From Caminibacter mediatlanticus TB-2 (GTDB lineage: Bacteria > Campylobacterota > Campylobacteria > Campylobacterales > Nautiliaceae), in the NCBI RefSeq assembly GCF_005843985.1, contig NZ_CP040463.1:1104001-1168000 (forward strand): a stretch of DNA of 64,000 nt, written 5' to 3'. Below the pieces are notes generated by a model, which was not told the origin of the DNA, did no database searches, and was given only the letters and a program-made list of their open reading frames with translations. Positions 53,204-63,800 of this stretch are shown in pieces (the stretch's first letter is position 1; every line of letters begins with the position of its first letter). The position numbers and the translations under genes were made by a program.

Positions 53204-54488
53204 CCATTATCCTATATTTAGCAACTTTACTTAAAAGTTTAAAAAAGTTAGGAAACGACGTATTAATACACTCAGCCTGTTGTATCTTCATACCTGATAA
53301 AATACCAAGTATAGCAAAGCTCATAGCTATTCTATGGTCACCAAAAGAATCGATTAATGCACTTTTTACATCTCCTCCTATAATCTCATATCCATCTTCA
53401 AATTCTTTTGCCTCAACTCCGCATTTTTTGAGATTTTCAACTACTGCTTTTATTCTATCACTCTCTTTTACTCGAAGTTCTTTTGCTCCTCTTACAATAC
53501 TTTTACCATGAGCAACTGCCATTGCCATTGCAAGAGCTGGAAGTTCATCAATAAGCCAAGGAATATTATTACTAACTTCTACTGCTTGTAATTGATTTCC
53601 TTTTACAACAATATCTCCAATTGGCTCATATTTATCCTCTTTTAAAATATATTCTATTGTAGCCCCCATTTTTTCTAATACTTTATATGCTTCAATACGT
53701 GTTTGATTTAAAGTAACATTTTTAATTATTGCAGTAGAGTTAGTAATTGCAGCAGCCACCGCAAAGAAAAATGCACTACTTGGGTCATTTGGAACAGTTA
53801 TATTTAACGGATTTAATTTCTCTTTTAATGGAGCAATATTAACTCTCCATTTTCCATTTTCCATTTTACATTCAATATCTGCTCCCATACCTTTTAGCAT
53901 TCTCTCAGTGTGATCTCTACTTAAAAATGGTTCTATATATGTTGAAATATCATTTGTATTTAAAGCTGCAAGAATCATAGCAGATTTTACTTGAGCAGAT
54001 GCTATTTTACTTTCATATTTAAATGATTTTAATTTACCTCCTCTAATAGAAAGAGGAGCTAAATTTGCATTTTCTCTTCCATCAATTTTCGCTCCAATAC
54101 TAATTAAAGGAGCTGAAATCCTTTTCATTGGTCTTCTTCTTAAATATTCATCACCAGTTAACACAAAAAAACCATCAACTCCTGCTAACAATCCTGAATA
54201 AATTCTTATAGTAGTCCCACTATTGCCACAATATAAAACATCATCAGCTTCTTTTATCTTTTTAGGAGCAATTATTTTTATAACATCACCATTATCCTCT
54301 ATTTTCGCTCCAAGTTTTTTTGCAATTTCAAGTGAATTTAGAGTATCTTCTGCTCTTAAATAATTCTTAATAATATTTTCTCCATTAGTTAAAAGTGAAA
54401 AAATGGCACATCTATGAGAAATAGATTTATCAGCATCAACCAAAAACTCTTCATTAAATTGCTTACCACTAAAAACTTCCAAAATCAT
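53193..54488 (-). CDS. aroA: 3-phosphoshikimate 1-carboxyvinyltransferase (EPSP synthase)
   Basis: Shikimate pathway enzyme, 431 residues. [17 protein letters not shown] near 17, [18 protein letters not shown] near 85, and [11 protein letters not shown] near 117 form the substrate site; [15 protein letters not shown] near 235 and [10 protein letters not shown] near 340 follow. Residues about 205-216 ([10 protein letters not shown]) are encoded by heptanucleotide repeat copy 4, in a loop between two strands of the second domain. Overlaps pheT by four bases. Confidence 0.95.
   Translation of the reverse strand: MILEVFSGKQFNEEFLVDADKSISHRCAIFSLLTNGENIIKNYLRAEDTLNSLEIAKKLGAKIEDNGDVIKIIAPKKIKEADDVLYCGNSGTTIRIYSGLLAGVDGFFVLTGDEYLRRRPMKRISAPLISIGAKIDGRENANLAPLSIRGGKLKSFKYESKIASAQVKSAMILAALNTNDISTYIEPFLSRDHTERMLKGMGADIECKMENGKWRVNIAPLKEKLNPLNITVPNDPSSAFFFAVAAAITNSTAIIKNVTLNQTRIEAYKVLEKMGATIEYILKEDKYEPIGDIVVKGNQLQAVEVSNNIPWLIDELPALAMAMAVAHGKSIVRGAKELRVKESDRIKAVVENLKKCGVEAKEFEDGYEIIGGDVKSALIDSFGDHRIAMSFAILGILSGMKIQQAECINTSFPNFFKLLSKVAKYRIMDVD
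53842..53876. repeat. Degenerate heptanucleotide repeat, copy 4 (coding)
   Basis: Five 7-base units in phase, ACTCTCC, ATTTTCC, ATTTTCC, ATTTTAC and ATTCAAT, inside aroA. The central units are identical to each other and to a unit of copies 1-3. Translated on the minus strand it gives KMENGKW. Confidence 0.65.
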
Positions 54489-56731
54489 CTAAGCTTAATT
54501 CCTTTTTCTGCTAAACTTTTTAAAATTTTCTCCATTATATCATTAATTTCATTTTCTTGTAAAGTCTTATTCGCTTGAATTATAAATCTAATTGTTAAAG
54601 AATTGTTATCACCTAAGTCATATATATCTATTGGATAAAATTCTCTCAGTTCTTTAATATTTAAATTATCAATAATTTTTTTAACTTCTAAATAACTTAT
54701 ATTCTTATCTACTACTAAGCTTAAATCTCTTGTTACTTTTGGAAATTTTATAATATCTTTTGCTTCTTTTTTCTCTTTACTTAAAATATCTAAGTTGATT
54801 TCTGCAAAATAAGTATCATCAATATCAAAATCTTTTGCAATTTTTGGATGAAGTTTTGCTACTACTCCAATATTTTTTCCATCTTTTATAATTTTAGCAT
54901 TTTGATATGGATGGGCAATTGGATGATAATCATTTTCAACTAATTCAAAATCTCCAACTACTTGTGATAATTTATCAACAATAAATTTAAAATCTACTTT
55001 ATTTGGCTTTCCATGATTTTTTGGATTTTCATAATCAGCAAAACCATTTACTACAAAAGCAATTTTTCTAAATTCTTCTCTTTTTTTATTATAAACACTT
55101 CCTTGACTAAAAAGATAGATTCTTTTATATCCATTTGCTTTATTAAATTTAATATCATCTAAAAGTTGTAATAATAAAGTAGTCCTTAGAGTGTTTAATT
55201 CATTTGCAATTGGATTTAATAAATCTAAATTATCATCTAATACCTCAAATCCATATTTTTTAAGTCTTTCTTTATTATCAAATACAAAATGAATAGCTTC
55301 ATAAAAACCATTGCTCACAGATTTTAGTTTTATTTCTCTTATAAAATCAATATTTTTAATAGTTTTATTTGTTCTATCTTTTTCAACAAACTCTAATGGT
55401 CTGTTTGGAATTTTATCTATTCCATAAACTCTCAAAACTTCTTCTGCAATATCTTGGATATTTTCAATATCACTTCTAAATGAAGGAATTTTTACTTTAA
55501 TATTTTCATCATCTATATTTACAATTTCAAAACTTAATTTTTTAAGAATTTCTACAATCTCTTTTTCCTCAATCTCAAAACCAATAATTTCATTAATTTC
55601 TTCAATATTAACATTAATAATTTTTTCTTTTAATTCAATTTGTAAATCAATATCTCCACTAAAAAGTGGAAGATTTATTTCATTTAAAAAATAGTTTGCT
55701 CCAAATTTTAAATTAGTATCACTTCCTCTACTTGCTCTATAAAAATATTCATCTGTTTTTAAATTATTTAAAAATACAACCTCACTTACATATTTTGGGT
55801 CAATATAATTTGCATTAATTATATATTTTTTATTTTCTTCAATATTTATTTCATTTCTAATTCCAACTAAATATTTACCATAACATTTAAAAATATCTAT
55901 ACCATTTTCATTTTCTAATTCAATCTCTCCTATATTTCCACCAACTAATAAAACTCCTGTTGCATGCATTGCATATTTAACATAAGAATCAAACACATCT
56001 TTACTTTCAACTTCTACTAATGCAAGTCTATAATCTATTTTTAATTTTCTATTTATTTTACCTTCAAATGCTCTAATATAATGAGAAGATTTTTTAGCCT
56101 CATTTTTTATTATATTTACAACTCTACCAATTCCTTCTGGCATCTCTTCAAAAGAAAAGTCAAAATTTTTTAAATCTCTATTTAATCCAGCACTAAGTTC
56201 TCTTGCTATACCTTTAATAGAAAAACAATCTCCTCTATTTGCAGTAATTCCAAGTTCAATTATTTCATCATTTAAATATTTACCTGCATATTCTCCTATT
56301 TTTAACTTACCAAGAGAATTATCTAAAACTAAAATTCCCTCATGAAAATCAGGAAGCCCAATCTCTCTTGCTGCACATATCATTCCAAAACTATCAATTC
56401 CTCTAAGTTTTGCTTTTTTTATCTTAAAATTTCCTGGTAAAATTGCACCAACTTTTGCTACAACTACAAACTGACCAGCCGCTACATTACTTGCTCCACA
56501 TACAATTTGTAAAACTTCATCTCCAACATTTACTTTACATAAATTAAGTTTATCCGCATTTGGATGTTTTTCACACTCAACAACTTCACCTATTACAACA
56601 TTTTGAGGTATTTCAATTTTTTTATAACCTTCAACTTCTTGACCTATTCTATTTAATATATCAATAATTTCTTTTGTTGAAATACCATCTAAATCGATAA
56701 ATTCTTCAAGCCATTTTCTTGTCACTATCAT
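54485..56731 (-). CDS. pheT: Phenylalanyl-tRNA synthetase beta subunit
   Basis: 748 residues, the large subunit of the alpha2-beta2 enzyme. An EMAP-like tRNA-binding domain lies near 40-150 ([20 protein letters not shown]), then the B3/4 editing region, B5 domain ([17 protein letters not shown] near 390) and the FDX-ACB anticodon-binding C-terminus ([18 protein letters not shown] near 660). Length is slightly shorter than E. coli (795). Four-base overlaps with pheS and aroA. Confidence 0.95.
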   Translation of the reverse strand: MIVTRKWLEEFIDLDGISTKEIIDILNRIGQEVEGYKKIEIPQNVVIGEVVECEKHPNADKLNLCKVNVGDEVLQIVCGASNVAAGQFVVVAKVGAILPGNFKIKKAKLRGIDSFGMICAAREIGLPDFHEGILVLDNSLGKLKIGEYAGKYLNDEIIELGITANRGDCFSIKGIARELSAGLNRDLKNFDFSFEEMPEGIGRVVNIIKNEAKKSSHYIRAFEGKINRKLKIDYRLALVEVESKDVFDSYVKYAMHATGVLLVGGNIGEIELENENGIDIFKCYGKYLVGIRNEINIEENKKYIINANYIDPKYVSEVVFLNNLKTDEYFYRASRGSDTNLKFGANYFLNEINLPLFSGDIDLQIELKEKIINVNIEEINEIIGFEIEEKEIVEILKKLSFEIVNIDDENIKVKIPSFRSDIENIQDIAEEVLRVYGIDKIPNRPLEFVEKDRTNKTIKNIDFIREIKLKSVSNGFYEAIHFVFDNKERLKKYGFEVLDDNLDLLNPIANELNTLRTTLLLQLLDDIKFNKANGYKRIYLFSQGSVYNKKREEFRKIAFVVNGFADYENPKNHGKPNKVDFKFIVDKLSQVVGDFELVENDYHPIAHPYQNAKIIKDGKNIGVVAKLHPKIAKDFDIDDTYFAEINLDILSKEKKEAKDIIKFPKVTRDLSLVVDKNISYLEVKKIIDNLNIKELREFYPIDIYDLGDNNSLTIRFIIQANKTLQENEINDIMEKILKSLAEKGIKLR

Positions 56732-57714
56732 TTGAACTGCTCCATTAGTCTAATATCTCCCTCATACATACTTCTTAAGTCATTAATTTTATTTAAAAGC
56801 ATTGCAAATCTCTCAACACCAAGCCCAAAAGCATATCCACTAACATTTTCATACCCAACAGCCCTAAATACATTAGGATCAACTACCCCACATCCTAAAA
56901 CTTCAAGCCATCCTGTTTGAGAACAAACTCTACATCCTTTACCTTCACAAAAGATACAGCTAATATCAACCTCAGCACTAGGTTCGGTAAATGGGAAAAA
57001 TGAAGGTCTAAATCTAACTTTAACATCTCCAAACATATGGACTAAAAAACTCTCTAAAATAAATTTTAAATTCGCAAAACTAACTTTTCCTTTTTCATCA
57101 ACAACAAGTCCTTCTACTTGATGAAACATAGGAGTATGAGTTAAATCATAATCTCTTCTAAATACAGCACCTGGACTTATCATTCTAATTGGTGGTTTTT
57201 GAGAAAGCATTGTGCGAATTTGAACAGGTGAAGTATGAGTCCTAAGTAAGTTTCCATCTTTAAAATAAAAGGTATCTTGCATATCTCTTGCTGGATGATA
57301 TTTTGGAAGATTAAGAGCCTCAAAATTATGAAAATCGTCTTCTACTAATGGACCTTCTTCTACTGAAAAGTTCATTCTAACAAAAAAATCTATTATTTTA
57401 TTCATTGTATCAGTTATCGGATGAATTGCACCAGTTGATTTTGGATTAAAAAGTGTAACATCAATTTTTTCAAGCTTTAATTTCTCTTCAAGAAGTTTTT
57501 CTTCAAGTTCTTGCTTTTTTTTAGCAATTAATTCAATTGCTTTTTCTTTTAATTCATTAAGTTCTTTTGCAACTTTTTTCTTTTCCTCAGGAGCAATATT
57601 TTTAAGTTCTTTAAATTTTTGAGTGATTATTCCATTTTTACCAAGAAGTTTAACTCTAATCTTTTCAAGCTCATCTAAACTTAGAGCATTTTTAATCTCA
57701 CTTAAATCCACCAA
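56728..57714 (-). CDS. pheS: Phenylalanyl-tRNA synthetase alpha subunit
   Basis: 328 residues, class II catalytic subunit. The N-terminal coiled coil (about 1-90, Lys/Glu rich) binds tRNA. Motif 2 is [22 protein letters not shown] near 180-201 and motif 3 is [20 protein letters not shown] near 293. [19 protein letters not shown] near 251 carries four Cys, as in other bacterial PheS. First gene of the long minus-strand run; it diverges from the HIT gene. Confidence 0.96.
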   Translation of the reverse strand: MVDLSEIKNALSLDELEKIRVKLLGKNGIITQKFKELKNIAPEEKKKVAKELNELKEKAIELIAKKKQELEEKLLEEKLKLEKIDVTLFNPKSTGAIHPITDTMNKIIDFFVRMNFSVEEGPLVEDDFHNFEALNLPKYHPARDMQDTFYFKDGNLLRTHTSPVQIRTMLSQKPPIRMISPGAVFRRDYDLTHTPMFHQVEGLVVDEKGKVSFANLKFILESFLVHMFGDVKVRFRPSFFPFTEPSAEVDISCIFCEGKGCRVCSQTGWLEVLGCGVVDPNVFRAVGYENVSGYAFGLGVERFAMLLNKINDLRSMYEGDIRLMEQFK

Positions 57715-57763
57715 GTCTCCTTAAAATTTTTGGATATAATACCAAAAAAAAAGGAGGCTTTCA
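57715..57763. promoter_or_regulatory. Shared divergent promoter pheS/HIT
   Basis: TATAAT at 57735-57740 toward the HIT gene sits inside TTGG/CCAA half-sites (TTTTTGG and CCAAAAA). The HIT gene has AAGGAGG; pheS has AAGGAGAC. Twelve minus-strand genes depend on this region unless internal promoters exist. Sequence inference. Confidence 0.5.
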
Positions 57764-58102
57764 ATGGATTGTATTTTCTGTAAAATTGTAAAAGGTGAAA
57801 TTCCAAGTAAAAAAGTTTTAGAAAATGATAAGTTTTTAGCTTTTTATGATATAAACCCAATTGCACCAATTCATGTATTAATAATCCCAAAAGAGCATTT
57901 TGAAAAATTTGATGAAACACCAGAAGATATTATGCCTGAAATGGCTAAATTTATTAAAGAAGTTGCAAAAGAGTTAAAAATCAGTGATTATAGATTAATA
58001 ACTAACAATGGAAAAAATGCAGGACAAGAAGTATTTCATTTACATATTCATTTAGTAAGTAATCCCAATGGAAAATTAATTTGGCCAAAACTTGCAAAAT
58101 AA
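57764..58102 (+). CDS. HIT-family nucleotide hydrolase (HinT-like)
   Basis: A 112-residue purine nucleoside phosphoramidase-like protein: CIFCKIVKGEIPSKKVLEND at the start and the histidine triad HLHIHLVS near 95-102 (HxHxHxx). Length and the Cys pair fit the HinT branch. Next to pheS in other Campylobacterota as well. Followed after nine bases by nfo. Confidence 0.92.
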   Translation: MDCIFCKIVKGEIPSKKVLENDKFLAFYDINPIAPIHVLIIPKEHFEKFDETPEDIMPEMAKFIKEVAKELKISDYRLITNNGKNAGQEVFHLHIHLVSNPNGKLIWPKLAK

Positions 58103-58111
58103 GGAGATATA

Positions 58112-58954
58112 TTGAGATATATTGGAGCTCATGTTAGTGCAGCGGGTGGAGTAGAAAATGCTGTTAAAAATGCAAAAGAGATTAATGCTAATGGCTTTGC
58201 TTTATTTACAAAAAACCAAAGACAATGGAATGCAAAACCACTTAACGAAAAATCTATAAAAAAATTTAAAGAGTTAATGGAGGAACATGGATTTAATGCT
58301 GATAGTGTTTTACCACATGATAGTTATTTAATAAATTTAGGTCATCCAGAAATTGAAAAAAGAGAAAAATCTCTTAATGCGTTTATAGATGAAGCAAGAA
58401 GAGTTGAAGAGTTAGGACTTAAATACCTTAATTTTCATCCAGGAAGTCATTTAAAAAAAATCAGTGAAGAAGAGTGTCTTAATTTAATTATTGAGAGTGT
58501 AAATTCTGCAATAAAAGAGACTGATAGTTGTATCTTCGTTCTTGAAACAACAGCAGGACAAGGAAGTAATCTTGGATATAAGTTTGAGCATTTAGCGTAT
58601 ATTATTGATGGAGTTGAAGATAAAGAAAGAATTGGAGTATGTATTGATACAGCTCATATTTTTGCAGCTGGATATGATATTCGCTCAAAAGAAGCTTATG
58701 ATAAAACAATGCAAGAATTTGATGAAATTATTGGATTTAAGTATTTAAAAGGAATGCATATAAATGATTCAAAAGCCAAATTTGCAAGTCGAGTTGATAG
58801 ACACCACTCTCTTGGAAAAGGAGAGATTGGACTTGATGCCTTTAAATTCATAATGCAAGATAAAAGAATTGATAATATCCCTTTAATACTTGAAACAATC
58901 GAACCAGAAATTTGGGAAGAAGAAATAAAATTACTTAGAAGTTTTGAAATTTAA
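58112..58954 (+). CDS. nfo: Endonuclease IV (AP endonuclease)
   Basis: A 280-residue zinc TIM-barrel enzyme that cleaves DNA at abasic sites. [14 protein letters not shown] at the start, [11 protein letters not shown] near 69, NFHPGSHL near 109, [15 protein letters not shown] near 145-159, [15 protein letters not shown] near 179, [16 protein letters not shown] near 215-230 and ILETIEP near 263 give the full metal-ligand set. The start is TTG at 58112 after AAGGAG. Confidence 0.95.
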   Translation: MRYIGAHVSAAGGVENAVKNAKEINANGFALFTKNQRQWNAKPLNEKSIKKFKELMEEHGFNADSVLPHDSYLINLGHPEIEKREKSLNAFIDEARRVEELGLKYLNFHPGSHLKKISEEECLNLIIESVNSAIKETDSCIFVLETTAGQGSNLGYKFEHLAYIIDGVEDKERIGVCIDTAHIFAAGYDIRSKEAYDKTMQEFDEIIGFKYLKGMHINDSKAKFASRVDRHHSLGKGEIGLDAFKFIMQDKRIDNIPLILETIEPEIWEEEIKLLRSFEI

Positions 58955-58998
58955 ATGTCATTATTTGATTATAAAATTATATTTTAAAAAGGCAACAG

Positions 58999-60267
58999 AT
59001 GTATAAATATTTACATATATATGAATCACCAAAACTTAGTGGAAGTGTAAAAATAAGTGGAGCTAAAAATGCAGCACTTCCTCTTATTGCTTCGACAATT
59101 ATCTCAAATTCTACTTCAAAAATTAAAAATGTCCCTAATGTTGCTGATGTTAAAACTTTGCTAAAACTTCTTAATAATTTAGGAGCTGAATATAGTTTTA
59201 ATAATAACGAATTAGAAATTAATACAAAAAAAATAAATAAAACTACTGCTATTTATGAAATTGTAAAAACAATGAGAGCATCTATTTTAGTTTTAGGACC
59301 TCTTCTTGCAAGATTTGGAGAATGTAGAGTTTCACTTCCTGGTGGATGTGCAATTGGAGCAAGACCTGTTGATTTGCATTTAAAAGCACTTGAATTAATG
59401 GGAGCAGATATTAAAATAGAGGGCGGATATATACATGCAAGTGGGAAATTAAAAGGTACTGAAATTATTTTTGATAAAGTAACCGTAACAGGTACTGAAA
59501 ATATTATAATGGCTGCAAGTTTAGCAAAAGGAAAAACTACAATTATTAATGCTGCAAAAGAGCCTGAAGTAGTACAATTATGTGAAGTTTTGAAAAACTC
59601 AGGAGTTGATATTAAAGGAATAGGTAGTGATGAAATTGAAATTTATGGTACAAATTATGAATTAATTAATTTTAAAGAATTTGAAATAATTCCAGATAGA
59701 ATAGAAGCTGGTACATATCTTGCAGCAGGAGCAATAACAAATTCAAAAATTACAGTTGAGAATGTCGAACCAGAGCATATCTCATCTATCTTATTAAAAC
59801 TAAAAACAATGGGCTTTGGTATTGAAATAAATAAAAATAAAGTTACTATAAATCCAGCAAATGAAATTAAACCTGTTAATATTTCAACAACAGAATATCC
59901 AGGTTTTCCTACTGATATGCAAGCTCAGTTTATGGCTATTGCTACTCAGTCAAATGGAGTTAGTACAATAGAAGAGAGACTATTTGAAAATAGATTTATG
60001 CATGTACCTGAACTTAATAGACTTGGAGCAAATATTAAAATTCAAGGCAAAATAGCTACTGTATATGGACCTACAAAATTAATTGGAGCTGATGTTATGG
60101 CTACTGACCTTAGAGCAAGTTCTGCTCTTGTATTAGCTGGACTTATAGCAAAAGGTGAAACAAAAGTTCATAGAATTTATCATTTATTTAGAGGGTATGA
60201 AAATCTAATAGAAAAATTTACAACTCTTGGAGCAAAAATGGAGTTAAAAGAAGAGCCTTTACCTTAA
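58999..60267 (+). CDS. murA: UDP-N-acetylglucosamine 1-carboxyvinyltransferase MurA
   Basis: First committed step of peptidoglycan synthesis, 422 residues. [13 protein letters not shown] at 20-32, [16 protein letters not shown] near 93, and the catalytic Cys in [15 protein letters not shown] near 117-131, the fosfomycin target. [13 protein letters not shown] near 302 and [15 protein letters not shown] near 328 follow. The C-terminus overlaps convergent aroE by nine bases. TATAAAATT with AAAAAGG lies in the short gap upstream. Confidence 0.96.
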   Translation: MYKYLHIYESPKLSGSVKISGAKNAALPLIASTIISNSTSKIKNVPNVADVKTLLKLLNNLGAEYSFNNNELEINTKKINKTTAIYEIVKTMRASILVLGPLLARFGECRVSLPGGCAIGARPVDLHLKALELMGADIKIEGGYIHASGKLKGTEIIFDKVTVTGTENIIMAASLAKGKTTIINAAKEPEVVQLCEVLKNSGVDIKGIGSDEIEIYGTNYELINFKEFEIIPDRIEAGTYLAAGAITNSKITVENVEPEHISSILLKLKTMGFGIEINKNKVTINPANEIKPVNISTTEYPGFPTDMQAQFMAIATQSNGVSTIEERLFENRFMHVPELNRLGANIKIQGKIATVYGPTKLIGADVMATDLRASSALVLAGLIAKGETKVHRIYHLFRGYENLIEKFTTLGAKMELKEEPLP

Positions 60268-61026
60268 AATTTCAAAATATATATCAGCCACCTCTTTTTT
60301 GTTTAATTTTTTATTTAAAAATAGTTCCATTGCTAATACTCCTTGATATACTAACATATCAAGACCTGTTTTAAATAAAAGATTATATTTTTTAGCTTCT
60401 TTTAAAAACAAAGTCTCTTTTCCATAAATAACATCTACACAAAATTTTGCATTTTTAAATAATTTTTCTATTATCTCTTTTGGAGTTGGTAACACTTCTT
60501 CGCTAAGCCCAGCAGAAGTAGTATTGATAATTAAATCAAAGTCAAATTCATTAATATTATCCCAAGTGTAAGTTTTTAATCCTTTTTTTTCAAAATATTC
60601 AAATCTATTTTTAGAACGATTAAGAATAGTTGGATTTTTGAGTACTAAGCTTATAGCTTTTGCAGTCCCACCTGCTCCAATTATCAAAGGCTTTTTATAA
60701 TCAAACTCCTTGATTGCTTCTTTAAATCCTGGTGCATCTGTGTTATAACCAATAATTTTATTATTTTCTAAAAGCAAAGTATTTACAGCTTTTATTTCTT
60801 TTGCAATTCCTTTTACTTCATCACATAATTTATAAGCCCACTCTTTATGAGGAACTGTTACATTTGCACCTTTTAATTTCAAATTTTTAAATTTTTCAAT
60901 AATTTTACTTCCATCTTCTAATTTATATCTTCCATAACACTCTTTAATACCACTTTTTTTAAAAAAATAATTATGCATAAGAGGTGATTTTGAATGACTC
61001 ACAGGATTACCAAAAATTGCATACAT
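60259..61026 (-). CDS. aroE: Shikimate dehydrogenase
   Basis: Reduces 3-dehydroshikimate with NADPH. The 255-residue protein has [14 protein letters not shown] at 6-19, [11 protein letters not shown] near 55-65 with the catalytic Lys, NTDAPGF near 95 and the Rossmann loop [15 protein letters not shown] near 115. The NRSKNRF segment near 137 is the NADPH phosphate site. It lies four bases from the STAS-CheX gene. Confidence 0.94.
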   Translation of the reverse strand: MYAIFGNPVSHSKSPLMHNYFFKKSGIKECYGRYKLEDGSKIIEKFKNLKLKGANVTVPHKEWAYKLCDEVKGIAKEIKAVNTLLLENNKIIGYNTDAPGFKEAIKEFDYKKPLIIGAGGTAKAISLVLKNPTILNRSKNRFEYFEKKGLKTYTWDNINEFDFDLIINTTSAGLSEEVLPTPKEIIEKLFKNAKFCVDVIYGKETLFLKEAKKYNLLFKTGLDMLVYQGVLAMELFLNKKLNKKEVADIYFEILR

Positions 61027-61030
61027 TTTC

Positions 61031-62404
61031 CTACCTTGTCAAATAAAAATAAAATTCTTCATCATTAAAATAAAATTTAACTTCAATTCCTTGTTTATTA
61101 ATTACAATATTTTTTAATTCTTTTAAATTTTCAAAAACTTTTGGTAAAGTTAAATTAATATCTATATCATGTTTTTCAAGTTCCAGTTTAACATTACCTA
61201 CTATAATATTAGCAAACTCTCCTATCATATCAACTAACTCTTCTTTTGTTTTAAACTCTTCTCCTATTAAAATTTTACTTATATTTTTAGATAAGTTTTC
61301 ACTAAAAATTAATATTAAAACTCCATCTAAATCACCATAAAATCCAATTGAACTTGCAATTAAATCTTCTCTACTTGTATCAACATTTACCTCTTTTAAA
61401 TTTGGCTTTTCTTTTTTAGATTTAACACCTGTTAACATTTCAATTGTATAAATTGTAGCATTAACAAAAAATGGTAAAATTTTTATAAAATCTTTTGTAA
61501 TTTTTCTACTTTTTTTATAAATCGCACTACTACTTTTTAATACCTCTTTTAATTCTTTTGAATTCAAAAATTCATCTTCGTCTTTAAAAAATATAAAACC
61601 AACTGCTTCTAAATCTTTGATTAAACTTGGTTGAATATTCTTTTTACTAAGCCCTATTATTGAAATCATCGCTCCATATTCAGCTGCTTCAACTCCAAGC
61701 TTTGATAAAAACCTTACTGCATGGACATTCATTCCTTTAACATTATTCATATCAAAAACAAATGCTTTAAATCCAATTAGTAAATTTCTTCTAAAATATT
61801 CTATATCAAATTTCTTTAATACATTTGCATCTAAAAATCCATTAAAATAAAAATAGATAATATCATTTTTCATAACAGCCATTACTCTATCGGAAATTTT
61901 AGAAATAAAAGATTTTTTAATCACTATCGCATCACTATTTCCTATATCTTCCTCGGAATTAACTACATATGGAGTAATACCTTTTTTAACTAAATTAAAT
62001 ATAAGCATATTTTTATTTTGTTCATCATCAACTAAAAGATAAACATCGTTTTGAGGTATAAAGTCTTCATAACAAAAAATTTTCATAATTTCTTCATTCT
62101 CAAAATAGTTAAAATAACAATTTTCTAAATTATTTAAAATTGTATAAATATTATTATTTGCATTAAAAATTGCACAATTTATATCTTTTTTGTATAAACT
62201 TTCAAAAATATCATTCAAAAACCTAATAGCATTCATATTTGCACTTATAATTTTAGAAAAATCAACAGCAACACATTTTGTGTTTTTTTTCTCCATCATA
62301 TTAATATCTAATGGAGTTATCATCTCCCCTACATAATTTGAATCCAAAAAACCTTGTGGTTTATAAATAATCTTATTCCCTATTACATTTTTAAGAATTG
62401 CCAT
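61031..62404 (-). CDS. Double STAS domain protein with C-terminal CheX-like phosphatase domain
   Basis: A 457-residue fusion. Residues about 45-110 and about 200-275 look like two degenerate STAS (anti-anti-sigma) domains, each with the VDFSKI or VFDMNNVKGMN strand and a following NAIRFL or HAVRFLSKLG helix. The C-terminus (about 300-457) is CheX-like: KTKEELVDMIGEFANIIVGNVK near 395 contains the catalytic E-x2-N of CheX phosphatases acting on CheY-P. A role in chemotaxis is inference. It overlaps trpE by 14 bases. Confidence 0.72.
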   Translation of the reverse strand: MAILKNVIGNKIIYKPQGFLDSNYVGEMITPLDINMMEKKNTKCVAVDFSKIISANMNAIRFLNDIFESLYKKDINCAIFNANNNIYTILNNLENCYFNYFENEEIMKIFCYEDFIPQNDVYLLVDDEQNKNMLIFNLVKKGITPYVVNSEEDIGNSDAIVIKKSFISKISDRVMAVMKNDIIYFYFNGFLDANVLKKFDIEYFRRNLLIGFKAFVFDMNNVKGMNVHAVRFLSKLGVEAAEYGAMISIIGLSKKNIQPSLIKDLEAVGFIFFKDEDEFLNSKELKEVLKSSSAIYKKSRKITKDFIKILPFFVNATIYTIEMLTGVKSKKEKPNLKEVNVDTSREDLIASSIGFYGDLDGVLILIFSENLSKNISKILIGEEFKTKEELVDMIGEFANIIVGNVKLELEKHDIDINLTLPKVFENLKELKNIVINKQGIEVKFYFNDEEFYFYLTR

Positions 62405-63800
62405 TTAATTCCTTAAGTGTAGCAACTAATGCACCAAGTTTATTATTAACTTCTTTATATTCAAGCTCAGGTTTTGAATCAGCCACAATTCCAGCTCCTG
62501 CTTGAAATATGACTTCATCTCCTTTAATTAAAGCACTTCTTATAGTAATTGCACTATCCATATTCCCATCAAAACCAAAATATCCTACACTTCCAGCATA
62601 ATATCCTCTTTTAATACCTTCATATTTAGCAATTAACTCCATAGCTTTAATCTTAGGTGCTCCTGTCATAGTCCCTGCTGTAAATGTAGCTTTAAATAAA
62701 TCAAACATATCAAATTTACTATCAAGCTCTCCTACTACATCACTTACCATATGCATTACATGAGAATATCTCTCAACTCTCATTATTTCAGGCACTTTAA
62801 CACTTCCAGCCTTAGCAACTCTTCCTACATCATTTCTTCCTAAATCAACAAGCATTATATGTTCAGCAACCTCTTTTGGGTCATTTATCATATCTTTTTC
62901 TAATTCTAAATCTTTTTTTAGACTCTCTCCTCTTTTTCTTGTCCCTGCAATTGGTCTTAAAAGAATCATTCCATCATTAAGTCTTACCATTACCTCAGGG
63001 GAACTTCCAATAATAGCAAAATCATCAATATCTAAATAAAAAAGATAAGGAGAAGGATTTTTACTTCTAAGCTTCCTATAAAAAGAGAGTCTATCAACTT
63101 TTGCTTTTACTTTTAATCTATTAGATAAAACTATTTGAAAAATATCACCATTTTTAATATTTTCTTTTGCATTATTAACCATTTCAAAAAATTTTTCTTT
63201 ACTAAAAATAAATTTAGGCTCCTCTATAATTTCTGCTTTTTTTAAAGGGAAGTGTTTATATGAAGAGTTGATTAAGTCCCTAATAACATAAAGCAACTTT
63301 TCATACTTTTTATCATTAATTATAATAGTGAGTTCTGAAAATTTATGAGAATACCCAATTACAATTTTTGGTCTTATCATATAAAAATCAGGTATATTAA
63401 TTTCATCTTTTAAATTATCCATAACTTTTTTTAAAACAGGTTCAAAAATTTTCACCATATCATATCCAATATATCCTACAAATCCATCAACAAAACCAAT
63501 TTTTAATGTTTTTGATAATTCTCTATATTTATCAAAATCAATTTTTAAATAATATTTCTTTAAAAAAGTAAAAGGGTCTTCACTTAAAACTTGCTCAATC
63601 TCTCCATCAAAATAATGTGTTTTATAATCTTTGTAAAATATTTTTTCTTTTTCACCTATAAAGATAAATGAATAATTACCATCACTATTATTTATTACAC
63701 TCTCAAGTAAGAAAAGCTTTTCATTTTTAAATAGTTCTTTTAACTTGTTATAAATTGCAATTATTGAAAACTCATCTACTAAAAATTTATCATAAACCAT
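62391..63800 (-). CDS. trpE: Anthranilate synthase component I
   Basis: A 469-residue chorismate-utilising enzyme. The N-terminal LLESVINN near 33 is the tryptophan-binding LLES motif, favouring TrpE over PabB. The catalytic domain has GDIFQIVLSNRL near 218, PSPYLFYLDIDDFAIIGSSPE near 247, RPIAGTRKRGES near 279, HIMLVDLGRNDVGRV near 311 and GTMTGAPKIKAM near 373. trpG is not adjacent. It overlaps both the SPOR gene upstream and the STAS-CheX gene downstream. Confidence 0.9.
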   Translation of the reverse strand: MVYDKFLVDEFSIIAIYNKLKELFKNEKLFLLESVINNSDGNYSFIFIGEKEKIFYKDYKTHYFDGEIEQVLSEDPFTFLKKYYLKIDFDKYRELSKTLKIGFVDGFVGYIGYDMVKIFEPVLKKVMDNLKDEINIPDFYMIRPKIVIGYSHKFSELTIIINDKKYEKLLYVIRDLINSSYKHFPLKKAEIIEEPKFIFSKEKFFEMVNNAKENIKNGDIFQIVLSNRLKVKAKVDRLSFYRKLRSKNPSPYLFYLDIDDFAIIGSSPEVMVRLNDGMILLRPIAGTRKRGESLKKDLELEKDMINDPKEVAEHIMLVDLGRNDVGRVAKAGSVKVPEIMRVERYSHVMHMVSDVVGELDSKFDMFDLFKATFTAGTMTGAPKIKAMELIAKYEGIKRGYYAGSVGYFGFDGNMDSAITIRSALIKGDEVIFQAGAGIVADSKPELEYKEVNNKLGALVATLKELNGNS

